From Onthophagus taurus (Eukaryota > Arthropoda > Insecta > Coleoptera > Scarabaeidae): DNA of 64,000 bases. The stretch is from NCBI RefSeq assembly GCF_036711975.1, contig NC_091971.1, positions 21,955,501-22,019,500 of the forward strand, given 5' to 3'. Positions 54,185 to 64,000 of this stretch are shown in pieces. Both the position numbers and the translations under genes were made by a program. Position 1 is the stretch's first letter. Every line of letters starts with the position of its first letter. A model generated the notes under the pieces. It was not told where the DNA came from and ran no database searches. It worked only from the letters and a program-made list of their open reading frames with translations.

Positions 54185-57100
54185 TAATTCCACAAGCAAG
54201 TCATGACAAACACTATCAAAACCTCTACTAAAATCCAACAAGACTACCAACGTACATAATCCTTTATCTCGAGCTTGTAAAATATCATTAGTTACCTTGA
54301 GAAGAGCAGTACCGCAGCTATGGTTTCTACGAAAACCTGATTGATGCTTCGGTAAAATATTATTAAGTTGAACAAATTGATGCAACTGATTAAACATAAT
54401 TCTTTCCAGAACTTTAGATAAAATTGGCAATATGCTAATCGGCCGCAGATCTTTAGGCTCAGATGGGTCACGTTTTTTTGGGATAGGAACCACAATTGAC
54501 AACTTCCAACAGTCAGGTACTTCCAAAGTTTCAATGCAAACATTGAGTAAATGTGTCAAGTAGGGTATAAATAGTAGGGTATAAATGGAAGACACATATT
54601 CAACATACTCATACTGATATTATCAGCACTGGCAGCTCTAGAAGAAATTGAGGAAATAGCTTTTATTACATCAGTTTCGGATACAAAGACAAACTTAAAA
54701 TTAGTTTGAATCAAATTTAAAGGCGGTAAGTCATTAACATTAACACATTAACATTAACATGTGGCACGGGCTCTCCTAATTTTTCTACGCCACGGATCCT
54801 GGGTTGTTGATTCAGATAAATTATTTTCATTTAGGATCTTAGTTAGTGGTGGAACGGATATCCGGCAACTATCCCGTATCCGGCCTTTCCGGCTATTTTT
54901 TAAAATCTGGTCGGATACCGGATAGTTACCAAATATACGGCTTTGGCCGGCTATTAAAAACCTATTACTTAGTACTCCACCATTCAGAGGAATTAGTATC
55001 TCTTTTAGGTGTTGGACACTGCAGATAATAATCAAGTTCAACCCCAATAGGTCTTTTTTCAATGAATACAACTTTATTTATATCAGATTTGTCATTACAT
55101 TAGCAACCTCATTATAACAATTTTGGTCTAGTTTTCTTCTCTTCACTTGTAATTCATCATCACATTCATTACTAGCAGAACTTTTATTTAGCATTTCGAT
55201 TATTAATTACAGTATCCTCTTTTTAATGCAAAAAGCCGTTTTAAAAAATCACAATCAGTTTTTGAGGAATAAATTTTTGAAATGATCGAATTTTTTCGAA
55301 TTTTGTAATTTTCGCCAATTAAGTTTTAAAAATTCGGATAAAATCGAGTTCTTGGAATATGTGTATGAAAATTTCCCAAAGTGTTAGTAAAACTGTCCTC
55401 TTTCCAATAAACCAACACATTTTGAAAAATAACTTTTAGTTTTTGAGAAAACAATATTTAAAGTTTTGAGAAAATTTTCGATGTTATAATTTTCATCGAT
55501 AACTTTCAAAATTCTCCATACTCTACACTAGTGTTTCCCAAATTTTCAGCATATATGTACCCCTGTTGTAATTATCAAAACTTCCAGTACCGCTCGTTAA
55601 AAAAAAAGTTCTTTTAGCATCAACCAAAAAAGAAATATTATATTAGTTCTTTTTAATGCAAAAACAAAATACTAAAATAAAATGGATAATAATAAAGTAT
55701 AATAAATAAATGTAATAATAATAACATTAACGAAAGCATTAGTGGGATGGATGAATTTGTTTATGTTGAGATGATGCCAAATGATTATAATCAGGTTCCC
55801 TATTCGTTAATTTTAATCGAAGATGCGGCTCCACATCCGAAATCCGGTTTCTTTTTTTCGACTTAATATCGACTAATGGTGAAAACGCAACTTCACATAG
55901 ATAAGATGTCGGAAATGGCAAAACATGTTTTAACACTTTTTCTGTTAAATTCGGATATAGTTGTTGCATTTGCAGCCAAAAAGATGCTAAAGAACACTCT
56001 TTATGTTTATTTTTCAAAAATCCGTCTGCAGATAACTCCAAGAGCTGTTCTTGTTCCACATTAGATAAATTATCTGGCATGGCAGATGAATCAATATTAA
56101 ACGGATGTCTTATCCATTTGAGGTTTGTCGTTAAATTCGGAAAATAATTTTTCAGGCCCTCTTGTAATCCGTCCAAATGCACTGTTAAACATTTCAGAAC
56201 ATCCGTATCAATTTTATCAGATGATTTTATTACAAACTCATGAAGAGAGGGAAACGAATCTAGCTCTCCATTATTAACTCTAGTTTTCCATAACTTTAAT
56301 TTTTCAATTGTAGCGTTTACTTTGTTCTGGACATGAAACAATGAAATATCTTTACCTTGTAATGATAAATTGAGTCCATTTAAAATAGAGAATATATCTG
56401 CTAAGTATGCCAATTTGGATAGCCACGTTGAGTTATTGAAAAAGAAAAACTTGAAGTTCTTGTCTTAGTTCAAATAATCGACTTAAAATTTTTCCCCGAG
56501 ATAGCCAACGTACATCAGTATGAAAAAGCAGTTGGGTATGGCTGCTTCCCATTTCTTCACACATTTGTGCAAAAAGTCTTGCGTTTAAAGGTCGACCTTT
56601 AATATAATTAACGATTTTCACGCTTTCGTCAAGAACTTTTTGCAGATTAGCAGGTATGTTATGTGTTGCCAAAGCCTCCCTGTGAATGCAACAATGTGTG
56701 GACTTGATATTTGGTGCAACCTTCTGAATTTTTGCAATGAGTCCTTTATTAATGCCGACCATACTTTTTGCACCATCTGTACTTATTCCAACACATTTAG
56801 TCCAACTAATTTTGTTATCTTGCATAAATTTATTCATAACGTTAAAGATATCTTCTCCTGTTGTATAACCTAATAAAGGCTGGCAAAATGAAAAGTCGTC
56901 GTGAATTTCTTGGTTATTTTCGTATCTAACAAACGCCATAAAATTTGCAAAATTTGTGATATCAGTGGACTCATCGACTTGTAATGCATAATAACGACTT
57001 TGAGAAATATCAGACAATAACATCTGTTTCACATTATTGGCCATATCAATTATTCGTTGAACTGTATTACTTGACAAGGGTACACGATCAAGAATTTGTT

Positions 57101-57263
57101 TTGCTTTATCATTACTTCTGCCATTATTTTGGCAGCCGGCTTGATTAAAGTTTCGCCAATCGTCTCACCTGCACCACATTTCGCAATTAAAAGCGAGACG
57201 CGATACGAAGTTTCTAGGATTTTTTGATTGTCACCTCCTGTTAAACCTCTCATTACTTTTTGA

Positions 57264-58552
57264 CAGTGATGGGCGCTGGGTAAATACCCGGCGGGTAGGT
57301 ATTTCTAAAATGGGTATTTATCCGGGTATTTACCCCGACCCAGGGTAAATACCCAAACAGTGGGTATAAAAGTGATACCAGTAAAAATATATCGATTCCA
57401 ATAAAATTGAAGAGGAAGACGATGAGGACGTTGAAGACGAGGAATTGCCAACAATCAAAGACGTATTATCATTAGACGAATCTGTCGTAATTTAGATTAG
57501 ATCAAGTTATTATGATTATTATCACCAAGCAGCCCTCTGCGTCCATTGTTGGACATAGACCTTCCCTATTCTGTGCTGTTTGAATACAATTGTTGGTCAT
57601 TCTTTTGACGTCTACTTCGTCTGTTCGCTCGCGGTCTTCACTCAAGCAACCATTTTGTCCACTGTTCATTCTTCATTCGCACGACATGACCCGTCCAGTT
57701 CCACTTAAGCTTTGCCACAATGTTGACCACATCATTTACGCCAGTTCTTCTTCGTAGGTCTTCATTTCGTATGTAGTCCCTCAGAGTTAGACCCAGGATC
57801 GACCTCTCCATCTATCTTTGCGTAACTTGGACCCTCCTGGCAGTGGTTACCGTTAATGTTAAAGTTTCGGAGCCTTATGTCATAACCGGAAACACGCATT
57901 GATTGAAAGCCTTTCTTGGCTTTTTCTCTTGAAGATGTCTCTAAGATCCTTCTGTTTAGTTCGCTTGTTTGATTATCTCTCGATATACGAACCTCATAGC
58001 CAAGATTACATTGCTGTGAACCCTCTCAATCTCATTATCCCCAATGTTGATGTTCTTCTTGTTGATATTTAGCACGACTCTTGCACACACCTCCTTTAAG
58101 TCGTTCATCATTAGTTTAATCTCTCGAAGGCTATCCGATATAAGAACTATATCGTCCGCGTAGCGCAAATTATTTAAGCATTTGCAATCAATGTTTATGC
58201 CTTTTTGGGTCCAATCCAGTTGTTTAAATGCACTCTGAGGACTGTGATGAACAATTTGAGTTCCAACAGTGTCCCGCCTTGTTTTACTCACAATCAGTAC
58301 TTTACTACTTTTACTCTCTTCAATACTTTCATGCAATTTTACCGTCATTGTAGCATTCCTGTAGATGTTATAAATAAGTTTGGTATGTCGATAAGCGACT
58401 CTGCATTCTTGAAGTGCTTGCAAATCTGCCATCAACTCAATTTAAATTAAATTTATAAATACCTCAAAATACCCATCTTGGGTAAATACCCCCGGGTATA
58501 TATCCAGGATATTTACCCTTGAAAATAAATACCCGGGTATTTAACAACACTG
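57264..58552. mobile_element. hAT element with perfect 8-bp target duplication inside the larger hAT
   Basis: Starts CAGTGATGGGCGCTGGGTAA and ends AATACCCGGGTATTTAACAA-CACTG; CTTTTTGA stands at 57256-57263 and 58553-58560. Both ends are full of GGGTAAATACCC repeats. It has no transposase; its middle is an RTE fragment (57500-58440). Same family as 17880-18060. Confidence 0.9.
57500..58440 (-). mobile_element. RTE-like retrotransposon 3' fragment, nested in the hAT
   Basis: Minus strand: TKLIYNIYRNATMTVKLHE, QSAFKQLDWTQKGINIDCKC, LNNLRYADDIVLISDSLREI (intact YADD), a gap, and then GHVVRMKNEQWTKWLLE and a final VQQW-like SMSNNGRRGLLG, ending in a TGATAATAATCATAATAA tail near 57503. This is the RTE-type C-terminal order seen also at 2330-3017. 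About 57790-57950 is degraded. Confidence 0.8.
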
Positions 58553-59157
58553 CTTTTTGAGATTGATTTAAATCTTTGAGTTTATGTTAAAAAAATTCGA
58601 TTGGTTTATCTTTGTATTCAAAGTGCTTGGTGTCAAAATGTCGCTTTAAGTTCGATGGTTTCATAGGTACTTTCATTGGTAAGGTTTTCAAAATAAATTA
58701 CGCAAAGTGGAATGGGTTCCTTTTCATTGTTATATAATGTAGTAACATTATCGTTATTTATGTTGGTATCGGAACAACTTCATGTTGCTGGCACGTTCCC
58801 GCCAAGACAATAATAAGAGAGACGCTTGCATGTCGCTTGTTTGTACTTGTTTGGACTTGTATAAAAATTATAATAGTCGTGTACACTGTTGGTTAATAAA
58901 GTAAATACAATATAATAGTTGTTGATGAATTATATGAACGCTGGTAGTTCGCTTTATTGATAAACAGACCATAAGATATCATCACCACTCCACAAGAAGC
59001 CCAATTTAAGGTATTCTTTGTCGTATTTTCGAGTCTTCCTTGCTTTTTTGTTAACAGGTTTTGAAGAAGTTTCGTCATCGATAATTTCATGAGTTGCCGT
59101 TCGTTCAATTTCGTTTACTTTGCGTTTAGAACAGCCGGGTTGCAACCTGCGATCCAT

Positions 59158-59333
59158 AATCTTGATTATTAGATATACACATTATATTTTATAAAAATAA
59201 ATAAAAAACAATAAAACTTACTAAAGAAAGCACCTAAAAAATAATACAATTAGAAAAATCGCACCGGCAGACACAAATTGAATGGCCGGGGAATCACGGC
59301 GCCTGCCGACTCGGCGCCAAAAAGTAACATATA
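59158..59333. other. No recognised gene
   Basis: Short stretch between the hAT N-terminus and the next foldback; contains GGCGCCTGCCGACTCGGCGCC, a small GC-rich inverted repeat at about 59299-59318. Confidence 0.4.
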
Positions 59334-60146
59334 CAGGGTGAGTCAGAAAGAATGGGAAATCCGAATACCGGAGACACTAGACACCAAAATATAACGATTT
59401 AACCTAACATGTCTTATACAAATGTCGGTGGTTTTTAATACACAGGGTGTTGAAAGTTAAATTTTTATTTCGAAATTTCTTGATAATTTTGAAGGTTTTT
59501 GTACTATTAACCTAAAAATTGGTAGTTAGATGTTTTCAAGCATGAGAAATACGAATTTGATATTTGTTTTGTGATCACTCGTAGAGGGCGCTAGATACAC
59601 ACTGTACGTTTGAGATATCAAGTCATGACTATTTTGTCAGTTGAGGTATGGTGAATTAGAACCAGAAATCTGAAGGAGTTTTCAATTCTGCACAAAAAAG
59701 GTACTCTTGCTTACATTGTCTAAGTCTACTGGTTTCCAAGTTATCTGCTTTTAATTGTTTCAAAGTAATTTTAAGGTTAACATTTAAAATCAATAACACA
59801 CAGTAACTATAGCAATTAGTAACGATAATAATCGATAACAATAACAATTAATTAATAACAATAGAATATTGTGACCATTTTCAAAAATCCAGTGGACTTA
59901 AATCTGGATTTCTCACTATTAAACAACTCATTATGTCGTGGCATTTTCAAATTGGTAATAACTTTATTGTTGGTAAAAATGATTATTGCACACGGAAATT
60001 AGATCAATGTTGAGAATTAACAAGCAATTGTCGAAACATAAGCGGAAAAATAACCCAACTTTGCTTATGTTAAAAAATAAATATTTTAGAAGAAAAAATA
60101 CATTTAAACATTTAAAAGTAAATAATTCGAAAACCGATAGACTTAG

Positions 60147-61321
60147 GGTAGGCACACACGGTCGATTATTCATCGACGAAACAGTTTAGTTGGATTGGTT
60201 TGAAATCGCGATGCATTATCAATTTATAACCGACTAAACTGTTTAGTTGTTCATAAATCATGTTGTATGCACACACATATCGATTTCGAAACAACTTGTA
60301 TTCATATTGTATTGAATAATACCGGGAAATAATTCAAATGTTGAAAACAATGTAATTGAATTACTTTAATATACAGTGTGTTAATTAATTATCGTACCCG
60401 ACGTCATCATTGCAAGTATACAACCAATATCACAATATTGGTATTGCAATACGCAATTTGCGTATTATGCGTGTAAGGTTATTGTTTAGTTACTTTCGAT
60501 TTAAAAGGTTTAGGGTGTTAGTGATTTTTATTTTGATTATATTAGGTTAGGTTTATTGCGGAGTTAGCGCACTCTCTGTTTACTGTTTACCTGTCAATCG
60601 TATTGATTCGAGAGAAAGGACTTGTATAATTCAGTTCGTATGATTACAACTAAATCTTTATAGTCAATTTTTGTAAGAGTAATCAATAAACAAAACGTAT
60701 AATTACTTTTTTAAACAATTGGCTAGTCTCTTTCTTATATGCGTATTGCACTGTGATATTGGTTGTATACTTACAATGATGACGTATACAACCAATATCA
60801 CAATATTGGTATTGCAATACGTGATTTGCGTATGATGCGTATTGCACTGTGATATTGGTTGCATACTTACAATGATGACGTCGCGTACGATAATTAATTA
60901 ACACACTGTATTTAGTGTAGTATATAATTAACTGCGGTAGTAAAACGGAAAATAATTTAACTTAATTTTTGATATAAATTCACTTATCATAAAATAATTG
61001 AGAGAAACTAAAGTAGTAATTGATTTATGTTATACTAGAGAAGACACTTCAACTCTCACTAAAGTTGCGCGCGCAACGTAAATTCCTAAAGACCTCAACT
61101 AAACTATCGGCTGTGTGTGCGCTTCAATATGAAGCTGTGGCATTATCGCAGTTGTACGATAGTTGCACAACTTTTTAATCATAAGTGCACATCGACTCCT
61201 TTTGATTAAAAAATTGAGTTGATCTTCAATTGTGTTGTGTGTGTACATACATTAAACTTAATACATTTATGTCCATCGACTAAACTATCGGCCGACTAAA
61301 AATCGACCGTGTGTGCCTACC
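60147..61321. mobile_element. Non-autonomous element with GGTAGGCACACACGGTCGAT ends
   Basis: Perfect 21-nt inverted ends; TTAG flanks both sides loosely (3-4-bp duplication possible). Subterminal words CGACTAAAC and AGTTTAGTTG are repeated in both orientations. A further foldback (60374-60908) is inserted in it. No ORF of note. Confidence 0.75.
60374..60908. repeat. Mariner-type MITE, TA-flanked, with a tandemly duplicated arm
   Basis: Ends CAGTGTGTTAATTAATTATC and complement; TA at 60372-60373 and 60909-60910. The arm ACAACCAATATCACAATATT occurs once at the left (60420) and twice, reversed and direct, at the right (60739-60783, 60786-60870). A ~250-bp AT-rich segment (60480-60735) separates the arms. 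Confidence 0.8.
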
Positions 61322-61719
61322 TTTAGACAATTCAAATAAGAGTACCTTTTTTATGTAAAATTGAATGTTCTTTGTGATTTGCAGCTCTTATTGGTCGTAG
61401 CTGTCGAGCCAAAAAACTTATGATTTGACTTATCAAACGAGCAGCGTGTATCTAGCGCCCTCTACGAGCAATAACAAAACAAGTTTCAAATTCGTATTTC
61501 TCATGCTCGAAAACATAAAACTACCACATTTTATGTTAATAGTACAAAAACTTTCAAAATTATCAAGAAATTTCGAAAAAAAATGTAACTTTCAACACCC
61601 TATGCCTCAAAAATCACTGATCTTTATTTGTATAAGAGATGTTACGTTAAATCATCATATTTTGGTGTCTAGTATCTCCGGTATTCGGATTTCGTATTCT
61701 TTCTGACTCACCCTGTATA

Positions 61720-63932
61720 CAGGATGTCCCGTTAAGCGTACGGAGCGGCTGTATCTCTAGAACGGTAAGGCCTAGAGGTTTGGGATAAAAATCCTTATAA
61801 GCAAAGTGACCAAGAGAAATAGCAGGAAATTATTTTGAAGTTCGTAATTCGACCGCTAGGGGCGTAACTGCCATTGAGAAACATAAAGTTCCCGCTATCT
61901 CAGAAACTTAAACGATGAGCTATATCTTTGACAATATCATTTAATAGCTTGGATAATACCGCATCGCTTTTGTTTTGCGATATTTCTCATATCTGTCGTA
62001 ATAAGGGAGGGGGAGGCCAATGCGTTTTCATATGTTTACATTTTAATATCTCCTAGACCATTCAACCGATTTGAATATTTTCGGTGTTGTTTGAAAGAGC
62101 ATTTTATGCTCTTTTTAAAGATATTTTCAGTAAGACCGTCTGCTTTAAAACAAATGAGCTAGAGGACGTTATCTGCAGCGATTACATATTTTGTGATTTT
62201 TGAAGAAAAGTTAAATGGAACGATACTATTTACTTCACAGACCCTTAGTCACCTTCAAATTTGCTAAATTTTAGTGAAAACCGCATCTCGATATCGCCAC
62301 CCGTTCTCGAGTTATAGAAGAAAATGTTAAAAACTCGAGTGCCATCAATCGGATCCAGTTACCTCATCGAGAAAAACAAACCACATAACCATGGTAACTG
62401 TAAACATGTCATTTACTAACGCAGAAGCGTATGATAGAGCGTATGATGATTTATTTTCAATGTTTCGAATACGATGCAACTGCATGGCAAAAATGTGCAA
62501 TGCAATTACGACAAAGAAAGACATTTTTCTCTAGAAGTGTTTTTAAGATTGACTTAGCGATTACGGAAAACTGGCAACGTGTAGCTCATTCAGACATCTC
62601 TATGAATTCGTAAATCACATTGGTGCGCAATGTGATCCCACATAATCTGGGAACTCCGAAAACAATTGTCCACAAGAGTTCTCAAGAGACTAATATCTCC
62701 ACCACGTTGTTTTACATCAGACCTTAACAGATACCGATTATGATAACAGACTGAACTATTACCATTGACTTTTAAATATGATTTGGGCAAATCCAAACCT
62801 TTTATCACAAATGCTATGGATGCATGAAGCATCTGTCCACAAGCTGATGTAAACTTGCATAATATGCATTCTTGGTTCGAGCAAAACCCACATTGCTTTC
62901 ACCCCTTTATCTATTGGGTAGACTAAACGACCTGACTTCAAGAAAAGCCAATAACCAGGGAAAATATGACAAAACACTAAATACCAATACAAACGTGTCC
63001 AGGGCCGAGACTTAAGCAGCGCTTTCTTTTCGTCAAAACTAGATTAAATAAATGCATCGAGGTTTATGGAAGGCATTTCGCACATTAGTGAGTTATTTTT
63101 GCCAAAAATTTAAGTTATTCTAAGTGTTTTGGTTTATTTTGTTTTATTATCATTGTTGATGTTTCATTGATCCGTTGGCTTTTCAACACGCCTCAAAAGT
63201 AGTTTTGAAGCAGTTCTAAGCTTGGATAAAGTGTGAAGGAAGGTTCTAGACAATAAAATTTTTGATCTCTCTTATTTGTTTCCTAAGGTAACTTGATCCG
63301 ATTAAGATATACGAATTTTTAACATTTTCTTTTATAATTCGAGAATGGATGGAGATATCGAGATGCGGTTTTCAGTAATATTTAGCAAATTGTATGGTGA
63401 TTAACGGTCTGTGAAGTAAATAGTACCGTTCCATTTAACTTTTTTTCAAAAATCACAAAAATATGTAACCGCTGCAAATAACGCCCACTAGCTTATTTGT
63501 TTTAAACCAAGCGGGTTTACTGAAAATATCTTTTAAAAGAGCATGAAATGTTCTTTCAAACTAGACCAAAAATATTCAAATCGGTTGAATGGTCCAGGAG
63601 ATATTAAAATGTAAACATTTGAAAGCACATTGGCCTCCCCCTCCCTTATTATGAGAGATATGAGAAATATTGCAAAACAAAAGCGATGCGGTATTATCCA
63701 AGCTACTAAATGACGTTGTCAACGTTATAGCTCATCGTCTAACTTTCTGAGATAGCGGGAATTTTATGTTTCTCTATGGCAGTTACGCCCCCTAGCGGTC
63801 GAATTACGAACTTCAAAATAATTTCCAGCTGTTTCTCTTGCCCACTTTGCTTATAAGGATTTTTTTCCCAAATCTCTAGGCCTTACCGTTGTTGAGATAC
63901 AGCCGCTCCGTACGCTTAACGGGACACCCTGT
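61720..63932 (+). mobile_element. Mariner-like element with ~640-bp inverted repeats and a decayed transposase
   Basis: Ends CAGGATGTCCCGTTAAGCGT and complement; TA at 61718-61719 and 63933-63934. Arms 61720-62360 and 63300-63932 match over their length (GGAGGGGGAGGCCAATG, AATCGGTTGAATGG-type words in both). The middle reads, with stops, a mariner order: SFTNAEAYD--MMIYFQC, LLNMIWANPNLLSQMLWMHE (place of the first catalytic D), and HNMHSWFEQNPHCFHP-like words. No intact catalytic motif. A broken arm of this family is at 7668-7830. Confidence 0.8.
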
Positions 63933-64000
63933 ACAGGAATAACAAATTTTTAATTTTTTTTAATGTTTAATCAAAAAATAGTTAAAAGTCTGCTGCACCA
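63933..64000. other. Window edge, no feature
   Basis: 68 bp of AT-rich sequence after the last element; too short to assign. Confidence 0.4.

Larger units (their letters stand above)
46366..54843 (-). mobile_element. Jockey-clade retrotransposon (copy E), split by a Ginger2 and a Tc1 element
   Basis: Reading from the right: 54835-54186 holds RP-ISILPILSKVLERIMF, HQSGFRRNHSCGTALLKV and VVLLDFSRGFDSVCHDLL. After the Tc1 insert, 52966-52280 continues with SESALNLIENYLSNRHQSV, GIAQGTILGPILFSLY and EYHMYADDLQMY, then VKNLGMILDNSF and IQRVQNSCLRYI. After the Ginger2 insert, 46886-46640 continues with GIRKYNRISYKLKDAGWLNM. A (TTA)n tail lies at 46366-46382. Removing both inserts with one copy of each target duplication leaves the protein reading on, apart from a few point stops and frameshifts. 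Confidence 0.88.
54844..59157 (-). mobile_element. hAT transposon (ZBED5-like transposase), broken in several pieces
   Basis: Left end TAGTGGTGGAACGGATA at 54844, same as the 855-bp derivative. Transposase on the minus strand from 59157: MDRRLQPGCSKRKVNEIERT, TRKYDKEYLKLGFLWSGDD; an unexplained insert at about 58760-58955; BED finger remnant LKRHFDTKHFEYKDKP (58600-58700); then another hAT at 57264-58552. It continues 57253-56433 (MRGLTGGDNQKILETSYRV, QVDESTDITNFANFMAFVR, GISTDGAKSMVGINKG) and 56413-55742 with the dimerisation end (LPFPTSYLCEVAFSPLVDIK). Two short frame breaks. The right TIR is not found in the window. 54846-55730 has the ~180-bp repeats shared with 38143-38620. Confidence 0.85.
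59334..61715. repeat. Mariner-type foldback with ~385-bp inverted repeats, TA-flanked
   Basis: Ends CAGGGTGAGTCAGAAAGAAT and complement, TA at 59332-59333 and 61716-61717. Arms 59334-59722 and 61323-61715, roughly 85% alike by eye. The arms contain TCGTAGAGGGCGCTAGATAC. No transposase remains. Between the arms is a second element (60147-61321). It directly abuts the next element at 61720 through a shared TATA. Confidence 0.85.

Overview
This is a 64-kb piece of an AT-rich insect nuclear genome, possibly beetle, although the order cannot be settled from the sequence alone. Evidence for an insect: four conserved host genes with short (48-70 bp) GT-AG introns, a TFIIB very close to insect TFIIB, and a dense load of arthropod-type transposable elements (Jockey, RTE, R1/LOA and Penelope retroelements; mariner, Tc1, hAT, piggyBac, Harbinger, pogo and Ginger2 DNA elements).

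Host genes. (1) The P5A-ATPase ATP13A1 (minus, 4636-15454) has six exons joining into a 1,169-aa protein; one intron is 7,083 bp and full of transposons, while the other five are 51-64 bp. (2) Head to head with it, 597 bp away, is TFIIIC subunit 5 (GTF3C5, plus, 16051-17724; 504 aa). (3) TFIIB (minus, 27184-28305; 315 aa). (4) A CRAL-TRIO lipid-transfer protein (minus, 43762-44939; 310 aa). All four models are open with in-phase splice sites and look functional. Two of them are general transcription factors (Pol II and Pol III), but the sequence shows no shared operon or regulation.

Everything else is transposon sequence at several levels of nesting. 0.4-3.1 kb: an RTE-like relic split by a pogo/jerky-like element that carries a small MITE. 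5.6-12.6 kb (inside ATP13A1): jerky-like, hAT, R1/LOA, mariner, Penelope GIY-YIG and a 1.76-kb palindrome. 17.8-22.4 kb: a broken Jockey, a hAT end, an unclassified transposon-associated ORF and a Tc1 relic. 23.3-25.5 kb: a complete DD41D mariner with apparently identical ~275-bp inverted repeats and an open 361-aa transposase. 25.6-26.6 kb: a foldback element. 28.5-30.9 kb: a repeat-only block. 31.1-33.6 kb: a piggyBac relic split by a Harbinger derivative. 35.9-39.1 kb: a Jockey carrying a hAT derivative. 39.4-41.6 kb: an inverted Tc1 pair. 41.9-43.6 kb: another Jockey. 46.4-54.8 kb: a Jockey split by both a 5.4-kb Ginger2 element (itself holding another Jockey) and a Tc1 element. 54.8-59.2 kb: a hAT transposase gene split by another hAT that holds an RTE fragment. 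59.3-63.9 kb: two abutting mariner-type foldback elements, one holding two further elements.

At several junctions, removing the insert plus one copy of the target duplication leaves the host element reading through, so the order of insertions can be read from sequence. No CRISPR, operon, rRNA or tRNA gene was recognised.
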